A stretch of 14,492 nucleotides of DNA, taken from the NCBI GenBank assembly GCA_050288085.1, contig JBNKDD010000138.1, forward strand, positions 1-14,492, written 5' to 3'. Below are positions 7,545-13,987 of this stretch, one piece after another. The first letter of the stretch is position 1; every line of letters starts with the position of its first letter. The notes beneath the pieces were generated by a model that did no database searches, was not told where the DNA came from, and worked only from the letters and a program-made list of their open reading frames with translations. Both the position numbers and the translations under genes were made by a program. This stretch comes from JBNKDD01 sp050288085 (GTDB lineage Bacteria > Chloroflexota > Anaerolineae > Aggregatilineales > UBA3940).

Positions 7545-8888
7545 TTAAAGTGAATCAATTAGTTTGCGCGCTTCTTCGATCAGCGCCGGATGCCAGTTGA
7601 GTTCTTTCCCGACCCAATCCGCATCACGGTAGCGCGTGTCCTGAACAATCAGCTCCTGCCACTGTGCTCTGGCTTGATCAACCTGGTCTAGTGCATGCAG
7701 TACGATCGCCAGTCCTGCTACGTTCATTGCGCTGTCGGACTTCATTTCCACTGATCTTTCAAAATCAGCAAGTGCTAGTTTATATTGCTTCTGTGCAAAA
7801 TATACTTCTCCCCGGTTGTTGTAGAATGCTGCCTTCTGGGGTTCGAGCCGGATTGCTTCATTGTAGTCAGCAATTGCTCCTTCCAGATCGTTCTGATGAT
7901 AACGGGTAATACCTCGGTTATTGTGGCCCATTGCAGATTCCGGGTTAAGTCGGAGCGCTTCATCATAGTCAGCGATGGCTCCATCCAAATCTCCCTGATC
8001 AACACGAGCGGTACCCCGGTTATTGTAGGCCATTACAAACTGCGGGTTGAGTCGGATCGCCTCGTCGAGGTCGGCTAAAGCTCTATCCAGGTTGCCTTGC
8101 TCCTTGTGTGCCAACCCCCGATTATAGTAAGCCATTGCAAACTGCGGGTCGAGCAGAATCGTCTCATCGAAATCGGCGATAGCCCTTGCCCGGTCGCCCT
8201 GGTCAGCGCGAGCCGTGCCTCGATTGTTATAGGCGGCAGCATACTGCGGGTTGAGCCGGATTGCCTCAGTATAATCGGCAATTGCTCCATCCAGGTCACT
8301 TGCTTCTTGTTTTTCTAACCCATTCCAGAAATGCTCCTCGGCTACCAATTCCTTCTTGGTGGGGGCAGGTTGCTCGGCGGTTTTCTTCAGCTTGCGCTGT
8401 ACCTCTGGTTCGTCATCAATAGGTATAGAATGTATTGAGATGTGCAGTGGCTTATCAAGGAAGCGTGTTCGAAGTTGTTTTACTATCGCGCTGAAATGTT
8501 CGTGATACAGGGTCAAGCCATTGTAATCGGATAATTTGCTGAGTTTTCCTGCAAGATAATCCCGGTTGTCCTCGAATTTGAAACCCTCAGTCATTACAGG
8601 AACAATATTGCGCTCCTGTTCAATTGCAAATTCAATCTCACGCCGCATCCAGTCACCCGGATTCACGCAGTTTTCTAATGAGCCAGGCGACAAGATTACC
8701 AGGAAGTGTGCTCGTGCTTTGATCTGATTTAGGATGATGTCACCAAAGAGGCCAGGCCCCATGCTCTCCACGTCCATGAACACGTTGTAATTGTGAGCGT
8801 TCAGATGTTCAAAGATCGCCCGCGCGATGTAGGGGCTGATTTTTCTCCGGTAACTGATAAACACAGTTTTGTGTTCTTCTGGCGGCAT
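7545..8888 (-). CDS. TIR domain-TPR repeat protein
   Basis: The 447-residue protein starts with a TIR domain (about residues 6-144). It has the opening strand TVFISYRRK, an FMDVESMGPG segment, LVILSPGSL, and DWMRREIEFAIEQ. In bacterial TIRs the Glu of that last motif (Glu84 here) is the catalytic NADase residue. A charged linker (145-182) leads to seven tetratricopeptide units of 34 residues (about 183-420) with repeated AIADY-x-EAIRLNPQ and AYNNRG-T elements. A TIR plus TPR layout is known for signalling and defence proteins that bind a partner or ligand through the repeats. Enzymatic NAD cleavage is possible but unproven. ATG 8888 is chosen over the in-frame TTG at 8957 because that TTG is itself the -35 hexamer of a strong promoter, and AAAGGG precedes the ATG. 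It is the first gene of the five-gene operon. No signal peptide or TM helix is seen. Confidence 0.92.
   Translation of the reverse strand: MPPEEHKTVFISYRRKISPYIARAIFEHLNAHNYNVFMDVESMGPGLFGDIILNQIKARAHFLVILSPGSLENCVNPGDWMRREIEFAIEQERNIVPVMTEGFKFEDNRDYLAGKLSKLSDYNGLTLYHEHFSAIVKQLRTRFLDKPLHISIHSIPIDDEPEVQRKLKKTAEQPAPTKKELVAEEHFWNGLEKQEASDLDGAIADYTEAIRLNPQYAAAYNNRGTARADQGDRARAIADFDETILLDPQFAMAYYNRGLAHKEQGNLDRALADLDEAIRLNPQFVMAYNNRGTARVDQGDLDGAIADYDEALRLNPESAMGHNNRGITRYHQNDLEGAIADYNEAIRLEPQKAAFYNNRGEVYFAQKQYKLALADFERSVEMKSDSAMNVAGLAIVLHALDQVDQARAQWQELIVQDTRYRDADWVGKELNWHPALIEEARKLIDSL
7627..8340 (-). repeat. Tandem 102-bp TPR-coding repeats
   Basis: About seven units of 102 bp (34 codons) encode the tetratricopeptides. 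The middle units are similar enough at DNA level that phrases such as 'attgcctc..(g/a)tc' and 'cggttattgta' recur at fixed spacing, which hints at recent duplication or homogenisation. The boundaries are approximate. Confidence 0.8.
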
Positions 8889-8928
8889 GTGGCCCTTTCC
8901 CCCTGATGGTAATGCTTCGCTGCCTTGT

Positions 8929-8957
8929 ATTATCAGGGGTTGCAGGCGGGGTGTCAA
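8929..8957 (-). promoter_or_regulatory. Sigma-70-type promoter of the TIR-TPR operon
   Basis: On the - strand, TTGACA (8957-8952) and GATAAT (8934-8929) are separated by exactly 17 bp: a perfect -35 and a 5/6 match at -10. A start of transcription near 8922 would give a leader of about 34 nt before ATG 8888. A GATC-TGACT-GATC motif lies just upstream (8962-8974), possibly an operator or chance. No other strong promoter was seen inside the operon. Confidence 0.75.
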
Positions 8958-8979
8958 TTAGGATCAGTCAGATCAAAAA

Positions 8980-9084
8980 CCTCACCCCTTCCGAACCGCC
9001 GCTGGCGGCTCTTCCTCCCCTCTCCATTTTGGAGAGGGGAAAGACCGGAGGTCGGCAAAGGCCGACCAAAGGTCAGGGGTGAGG
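8980..9084. repeat. Three-armed palindromic intergenic element
   Basis: An outer 10-bp perfect inverted repeat (CCTCACCCCT at 8980-8989, AGGGGTGAGG at 9075-9084) encloses three hairpins: CCGCC-gct-GGCGG (8996-9008), CCCCTCTCC-atttt-GGAGAGGGG (9017-9039) and GGTCGGC-aaag-GCCGACC (9050-9067). The last is extended by GACC/GGTC (9043-9046, 9071-9074). It starts 1 nt after the stop codon of the - strand glycosyltransferase. It resembles the mobile palindromic intergenic repeats seen scattered in many bacterial genomes. No transposase or T-run is present, so it may act as a 3' stabiliser or weak terminator. Confidence 0.8.
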
Positions 9085-9085
9085 T

Positions 9086-11551
9086 CTACTTAATCGTCAC
9101 CTCATAGACCATCACCGAATCGCCAACCGGCACCCCCTCCTCATCGAACACCGGCAGCCGCTGGCCGTTGATCGGCAGGTAAATGCCCACCTGGATCAGG
9201 TAATCACCCGGCGGGGCATCCTCCCAGACCGGGATCAGGTAATCGTCGGTGATGATCGCCCCGGTGCGCCAACTGGTGGTCGGATCGGCCCCATTGCGCG
9301 GTTCCTGATCCTGCTGGCCCCAGACCGTGTTGTTCGTCTCCGGGTTATATTCCGTCCCCACTAAGTGAACGAACACCTTGTACCGCTCCGGGATCGGTTG
9401 TTGGGCCTGCCAGTACAGCGTCAGCGGGATACCGTCCCCCGGCTCCCAGGTGGTCTGATCCGGTAAATCGACCCCCAGCAGTTTGATCCCCGCCCCATAC
9501 TGCATGTCGAAGGGCTGCGCCGACTCAGGCAGCTCGACCGACTCCACCGGCTCCACATCCCGCCCCCGGATCGTGATCGTATCGAGCGGCAGCCAGGTCT
9601 CATTGGCAATGAAGATAATCTGCGCTTTGCCTTCCGGCGTTTCCGGCGGGATAAACAGCTCCACGTTGACGAAGCGTTTTTCCACGAGGATGCTGGTGGA
9701 ATTCAACCCGACCAGCGTGGAGGTGATCACCTCGCCATCCGCACCGAGTATCTGAACGCCTATCGTCCAATCCTCATACAGATCGGCTTCTTTTTCCCAG
9801 CCCAGCCCGACAATCATCAGGCTGCCTGCATCCACTTCAGGGATTGGTTTGGTGTACCCGGTCAGCCGCACCCCGTCGGTTATCGGCGCATCGACCGGGT
9901 GCATAATCTCCGGCCACTCGCCGACAATATCCACCACCTTCGGATCGCCGCGCTCCGCGTTCATCGCAAAAAACCAGACCTGCGCCTCCGGGAAGGTATA
10001 GGTACGCCAGTTCCACGACCGCTGGCGGAGCCAATCGCTGAGGTAATGATCTGGATCGGTCACTTCGGCGTAGCGCGTTTGTACCAGCCACACCGCTCCT
10101 TTACCCCGATAGTCACTCAACAGCCCGGCTGCATATGGTTCATCCCAGATGCGCTGAGTCTTGCTGATATGCCGCTTAAACTCGCCGGGATAGTGATAGG
10201 CAAAGATCGGCCAGTCGGTATCATTGTTGAGAATCACCGTATCGTCCGGCTGCCGGAACGCTTCGAGCGTGGCAGCAATCGAGATGTAATCGTCGGACAG
10301 CCGCAGCCCGGCATAATATTGGTGCAGACTCCAGGCCGACATCCCGACAAACCCGGCCAGCACCACCGCTCCGATCACCTGCCCGGCCCTACGCCAGCGT
10401 TGGATCATCGCCACCGCGCCCCATCCAACCAGCACATAGACCGGCGTAGACAGCAGCAGGAAATAGCGCGGCGAGGGTGTCGGATAGTTGAACTGACCGC
10501 GTGGCAGCGACAGCACATAGACCAGCACCGGCGGCAGCAGCACTCCGATCACCAGCATCACCCAGGCTGCAATCATGTGATGCTTTGTTATTACCCCCCA
10601 ATCCTCGCCCGCCTTAGCAGGCGTCCTGCTCGGATTCTGCCCCCCTTGCAAGGGGGGCGAATAAGCCTGTTGGCTTATGGGGGGTCGGAATGGAATCACA
10701 ACCGCCACCGCCATCCCCACCAACACCACAATCGCCCCGATCAGGATTGGCGTGTAGCGTTCAATATCGGTCGCAATCCCCAGGAAGACCGTGCTCAGAT
10801 ACAACTTGATCACAAACCACAGATCGACCGGAGCCTGTGGAGTCTCCCAACTGGGCAAGTAGCGTGTTGCCCAGAACCACCAGGGCAGGAACAAGGCCAG
10901 CGCACCCACCTGCGCCGACGCCCAGGCCGCCGTCAATCGCCACCGTTTTTTAGCGGTAAAGAACGCATAAGGGAAGGCCAGATTCAACGCAATCGCCACC
11001 CCGCCAAACAGGTACAGATTCATCAGGCCCGCACCCAGACTCACAGCCAGGATTGCCGCCCACAACCATATCCGGCGCTTTTCCATCACCAGCCTGATCG
11101 CTGCCCAAAGTGCCAATGCGGCAAACAGCGTCGCCGGGGCATACATCCGCACCTCTTGCGACCACCAGACCGGCAGCCTTGCGACCGCCGTCAGCAGCGA
11201 CCCGGCCAACCCGACCTTCCAGCCGCCGACCTCTCGCCCGATCTGGTAGCTTGCGGCGACGGTCAGCAAGCCGCAAAACACCGACAGCACCCGCAGCGCG
11301 AATTCCTCATCCCCGACCAGCGCCCGCCAGCCATGCAGCATCAGGTATGACAGCGGCGGATGAGCGTCGTTTGCCGTCTGGAACAGCATCTCACCGATCG
11401 GCATCCGGGCCATCCAGATCGAGTAGCCTTCGTCCCACCAGACCGAATCGTACGCCAGCCGGTGCAGCCTCAACCCAAACGCGATCAGCAGCACCAGGGC
11501 CAGAATCCAGATGTGAGGCGATAGGTTTTTTCGTGTAGTGATGGGATGCAT
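9086..11551 (-). CDS. GT-C family membrane glycosyltransferase (GT39/ArnT-like) with C-terminal beta-sandwich domains
   Basis: The 821-residue protein has about eleven TM helices in the first 415 residues. The first extracytoplasmic loop carries VWWDEGYS (Asp40-Glu41) and DAHPPLSYLMLHGW (62-75). These are the acidic and HPP motifs of polyprenyl-phosphate-sugar-dependent GT-C enzymes such as ArnT and PMT relatives. It should transfer a sugar from a lipid carrier to an outer-face acceptor, unknown here. The remaining half is soluble and extracytoplasmic: a mixed segment to about 560, then two beta-rich domains (about 570-680 and 690-821, the last with GDGIPLTLYWQAQ and YKVFVHLVG). Residues 289-320 are encoded by an inserted palindromic repeat, in the loop before the TM helix starting near 325. 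ATG 11551 is preferred over GTG 11590 because AGGAGG (11567-11572) lies between them, although at a long 15-nt spacing. It diverges from the AlkC-like gene. Confidence 0.9.
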   Translation of the reverse strand: MHPITTRKNLSPHIWILALVLLIAFGLRLHRLAYDSVWWDEGYSIWMARMPIGEMLFQTANDAHPPLSYLMLHGWRALVGDEEFALRVLSVFCGLLTVAASYQIGREVGGWKVGLAGSLLTAVARLPVWWSQEVRMYAPATLFAALALWAAIRLVMEKRRIWLWAAILAVSLGAGLMNLYLFGGVAIALNLAFPYAFFTAKKRWRLTAAWASAQVGALALFLPWWFWATRYLPSWETPQAPVDLWFVIKLYLSTVFLGIATDIERYTPILIGAIVVLVGMAVAVVIPFRPPISQQAYSPPLQGGQNPSRTPAKAGEDWGVITKHHMIAAWVMLVIGVLLPPVLVYVLSLPRGQFNYPTPSPRYFLLLSTPVYVLVGWGAVAMIQRWRRAGQVIGAVVLAGFVGMSAWSLHQYYAGLRLSDDYISIAATLEAFRQPDDTVILNNDTDWPIFAYHYPGEFKRHISKTQRIWDEPYAAGLLSDYRGKGAVWLVQTRYAEVTDPDHYLSDWLRQRSWNWRTYTFPEAQVWFFAMNAERGDPKVVDIVGEWPEIMHPVDAPITDGVRLTGYTKPIPEVDAGSLMIVGLGWEKEADLYEDWTIGVQILGADGEVITSTLVGLNSTSILVEKRFVNVELFIPPETPEGKAQIIFIANETWLPLDTITIRGRDVEPVESVELPESAQPFDMQYGAGIKLLGVDLPDQTTWEPGDGIPLTLYWQAQQPIPERYKVFVHLVGTEYNPETNNTVWGQQDQEPRNGADPTTSWRTGAIITDDYLIPVWEDAPPGDYLIQVGIYLPINGQRLPVFDEEGVPVGDSVMVYEVTIK
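10593..10685 (-). repeat. Palindromic repeat inserted in frame within the GT-C gene
   Basis: This 93-bp segment is bounded by ACCCCCCA (10593-10600) and TGGGGGGT (10678-10685). It contains a 20-bp perfect palindrome GCCCCCCTTGCAAGGGGGGC (10639-10658) and a smaller hairpin AGCAGG-CGT-CCTGCT. The length is 31 codons, so the frame is kept. The encoded stretch (SPPLQGGQNPSR and neighbours) is polar, unlike the flanking membrane helices. The - strand right half matches the repeat at 11655-11707. Confidence 0.85.
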
Positions 11552-11766
11552 AGTGGATGTAAATGGCCTCCTGTTTTTGTCGATAGCCACGATAGCTTAT
11601 CGCAGGGGGCGCACCTTGTCGAACCGACAATGGACCTTCACCCGTTGCATCGTCAAGGGGGGCGAATCCGAGCGTGACGACCGTAGGTCGGGCGAGGATA
11701 GGGGGTATTGTAAGCAACTATCCAAGTTAGAGAGCAAATCCACCTCGAACATTTGTTGCAAAAATC
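11552..11766. other. Divergent intergenic region
   Basis: It contains the AGGAGG ribosome site of the GT-C gene (11567-11572, - strand), a CGATA-gct-TATCG inverted repeat (11590-11602), a TTGTCG-aac-CGACAA inverted repeat (11616-11630) and the repeat copy at 11655-11707. Either inverted repeat could be an operator, but nothing else supports that. I saw no coding sequence and no convincing promoter for the - strand gene. Confidence 0.5.
11655..11707 (+). repeat. Second copy of the palindromic repeat, in the divergent intergenic region
   Basis: The order AAGGGGGGC, GAATCCGAGC, 16-nt centre, GGGCGAGGAT, GGGGGTA is the same as on the - strand of 10593-10647, where the centre is 17 nt. The two 10-base arms are identical while the centres differ. 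In this copy the centre carries CGACC-gta-GGTCG. The left half of the element is not clearly recognisable upstream, so this copy may be partial. Confidence 0.75.
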
Positions 11767-11810
11767 ATGAACATAAGTTCTAATATAGAGCAATTCTTCC
11801 CGACAAGGAG
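11756..11810 (+). promoter_or_regulatory. Probable promoter and ribosome site of the AlkC-like gene
   Basis: A TAATAT -10-like box (11781-11786) follows a TTGCAA -35-like box (11756-11761) at a long 19-bp spacing. A strong AAGGAG (11805-11810) lies 7 nt before ATG 11818. The ribosome site is convincing and fixes the start at 11818 rather than ATG 11767. The promoter boxes are weaker. I see no Ada-type site that I could defend. Confidence 0.5.
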
Positions 11811-11817
11811 CAAAACG

Positions 11818-12918
11818 ATGACCGAGAACGAGCCTCTCAAAAATATGTACAATCAGCAATATGTGGATGGGGTAGCGGCTGCGATCCAATCGGTTTATGC
11901 CGCTTTTCATACGGCAGCATTCAAGGCTTTTGTATTTGATGATCAGTGGGAAGCCCTATCCCTCAAGGAGCGCACACGGCATATCACGCTTGCCATGCAT
12001 GAGTATCTGCCGGAGGACTATCAGAAGGCGCTGGGCATCTTGCGGCAGGTATCGCCAAAGCTGGGTGAATATGGCTACCAAAACCTGATCCTTTCTGACT
12101 ATGTCGAACTCTACGGTTTAGATGATTGGGATGCATCGATCCCGGCATTGGAGCAGTTCACCCGGCAGATCAGCGCCGAGTTTGCCGTGCGCCCATTTAT
12201 TATCAAATATGGCGACCGGATGATGGCCCAGATGCTCGAATGGGCCGGGCACGAAGACGAAGCCGTCCGCCGCTTGGCAACCGAGGGCTGCCGTCCGCGT
12301 CTGCCCTGGGCGATGGCCCTGCCTGCACTCAAAAAAGACCCCGCCCCGATCCTGCCGATTCTGAACCGGCTCAAAGACGATCCAGATGACACCGTGCGGC
12401 GGAGTGTGGCAAACAACCTGAACGATATCGCCAAGGATAACCCCGACGTGGTGATCGATTTGCTCCGCCGCTGGCAGCAACACGACACCGACAAGATGCG
12501 CTGGATCATTAACCACGCGCTGCGCACCCTGATCAAACAGGGCAATGTCGAAGCGCTAGAGTTGATCGGCTATCCGTCTGATCCCCAGGTCGAGGTCAGA
12601 AACCTGGCTGTTGACCCGCTGGTCGTATCGATGGGAGAGGAAGTGACTTTCTCCTTTGAGGTGGTCTCAACCGCCGACACCGATCAAAACCTGATGATCG
12701 ATTACGTCCTCCACCTGATGCGGTCAAATGGCAAACACACTCAGAAAGTCTTCAAGTTGACCCAGAAGACCTTAGCCCCCGGCGAGGCGGTGCAGCTTAC
12801 CCGACGTTATAGTTTTAAGCCGATCACGACGCGGAAATACTACCCCGGTCAGCACATGATCCAGGTGCAGGTCAACGGCCAGTTATCGGAAGAGGTATCT
12901 TTTGAATTGGAGGAATAA
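11818..12918 (+). CDS. alkC: AlkC-like DNA alkylation repair protein with C-terminal Ig-like domain
   Basis: The 366-residue protein has an alpha-helical HEAT-like repeat region (about 10-250). Recognisable segments are VRRLATEGCRPRLPW (150-164) and the repeat DDPDDTVRRSVANNLNDIA (187-205), both characteristic of the AlkC/AlkD superfamily of non-base-flipping DNA glycosylases that excise alkylated bases such as 3-methyladenine. A beta-rich tail (about 255-366: VEVRNLAVDPLVVSMGEEVTF onward, ending in QVQVNGQLSEEVSFELEE) has the look of the Ig-like domain reported for some AlkC proteins. The combination argues for AlkC rather than AlkD. The start ATG 11818 rests on AAGGAG 7 nt upstream. It acts alone in the cytoplasm in base excision repair. 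It diverges from the GT-C gene and precedes an unrelated methyltransferase by 97 nt. Catalytic residues were not checked against a structure. Confidence 0.85.
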   Translation: MTENEPLKNMYNQQYVDGVAAAIQSVYAAFHTAAFKAFVFDDQWEALSLKERTRHITLAMHEYLPEDYQKALGILRQVSPKLGEYGYQNLILSDYVELYGLDDWDASIPALEQFTRQISAEFAVRPFIIKYGDRMMAQMLEWAGHEDEAVRRLATEGCRPRLPWAMALPALKKDPAPILPILNRLKDDPDDTVRRSVANNLNDIAKDNPDVVIDLLRRWQQHDTDKMRWIINHALRTLIKQGNVEALELIGYPSDPQVEVRNLAVDPLVVSMGEEVTFSFEVVSTADTDQNLMIDYVLHLMRSNGKHTQKVFKLTQKTLAPGEAVQLTRRYSFKPITTRKYYPGQHMIQVQVNGQLSEEVSFELEE

Positions 12919-13015
12919 GGGCGATGCGCATCAACCCGGTTATCGTTTCCTGGGAAAATGACCCTGTGGTATCATCAGTATTATCTTGCATCCATCTCCA
13001 CCACTTGGGGTGATT

Positions 13016-13957
13016 ATGTTGTCCTCCTGGAAGCTCAAGGCCCTGATACAAGGTCTGATCTCTCTGCTGCCCGGTTATGCTCGCCTTAACCTCCTGGTGC
13101 GGAGTGTTTATCTCTTTCTGGTTGGCAAGACTCCCCGCATCGACCCTGGTGATTTTGAAGACTTGCTGAAAATATCAGCCCGCCATCTGGACAATTACTA
13201 TGATCATTCCCCTGCGCCTCACGATGATCTGGCGGTAGTCGAGTTGGGTACCGGCAAATACCCGGTGGTGCCGGTGGCCTTGTTTTTGTGCGGGGTCAGG
13301 CGGATATGGACATTTGATATTGTTCCGCTGCTCCAGGATACAGTAACCAGGCAAATTCTCCAGGCCCTTCTCGATCAGGCCGATACGCTCTCCGATTACC
13401 TGCCCCGGATTCAGGCGGATCGACTGGCCCGGCTTGAGTCGGTGTTAAAGGATGACCGGTTGAAAAAGAGCGCCGACCTGCTGCGGGCACTTGATATCGA
13501 AGTGCTAATACGGGATGCATGCGAGCCTGGGCTAGAGGCCGGGGCCTTTGACCTGATTATCTCGAATATGACCCTTGAGCACATCGCGCCGGACATCATC
13601 CTGGGCTTGTTTAAAGCATTCAAAAAGCTGGCAGCCCCCGGCGCGGTGATGAGTCACTTTATTGATATGAACGACCACTATACCTACTTTGATCCGTCGG
13701 TGACCGCCTTTAACTACATGCGATACACCGACGCGCAGTGGTGGTGGTTCAATAATGCCTTGCAATATCAAAACCGCCTCCGCATGATAGATTACCGGTC
13801 GCTGCACACCCAGGCCGGATTCGAGGTCGTGGCAAGTGAACATAGGCTGGGGAATCCCGATCACCTGGATGCTGTGCCCCTGGCCGAACAGTTCAAGCAC
13901 TATGATCGTGAGAATCTGCTGATCTGTGATAGCTGGATGGTGTCAGTCTGTACCTGA
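13016..13957 (+). CDS. SAM-dependent methyltransferase-like protein
   Basis: The 313-residue protein has a class I methyltransferase fold. Motif I is VVELGTGKYPVVP (74-86), followed by the acidic end of beta-2 in WTFDI (Asp101), RDACEPG (166-172), and FDLIISNMTLEHI (178-190), where LEHI is typical of family members resembling Methyltransf_11/23. An approximately 55-residue helical insertion (105-160) separates beta-2 from beta-3. The C-terminal third is aromatic-rich (QWWWFNN, 241-247) and probably shapes the substrate pocket. The first 35 residues are hydrophobic and basic and could lie on the membrane. The substrate is unknown. Surface-sugar or lipid methylation would suit the neighbourhood but is a guess. 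ATG 13016 is chosen because GGGGTG lies just upstream; a TTG at 12986 is less likely. A TATTAT box (12979-12984) without a good -35 is the only promoter hint. Confidence 0.82.
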   Translation: MLSSWKLKALIQGLISLLPGYARLNLLVRSVYLFLVGKTPRIDPGDFEDLLKISARHLDNYYDHSPAPHDDLAVVELGTGKYPVVPVALFLCGVRRIWTFDIVPLLQDTVTRQILQALLDQADTLSDYLPRIQADRLARLESVLKDDRLKKSADLLRALDIEVLIRDACEPGLEAGAFDLIISNMTLEHIAPDIILGLFKAFKKLAAPGAVMSHFIDMNDHYTYFDPSVTAFNYMRYTDAQWWWFNNALQYQNRLRMIDYRSLHTQAGFEVVASEHRLGNPDHLDAVPLAEQFKHYDRENLLICDSWMVSVCT

Positions 13958-13987
13958 CTCCAGATGGGTTATGGTCGACCGCTGCCC

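Noticed and set aside
7627..8340. CRISPR array suggested by regular repeats
   Set aside because: The period is 102 bp and always in frame with TPR codons. There are no short identical repeats with unique spacers.
9899..11350. A 483-codon open frame on the + strand
   Set aside because: It lies wholly antisense to the GT-C gene. Its translation is an Arg/His/Pro/Gln-rich string with no domain, typical of a shadow in GC-rich DNA.
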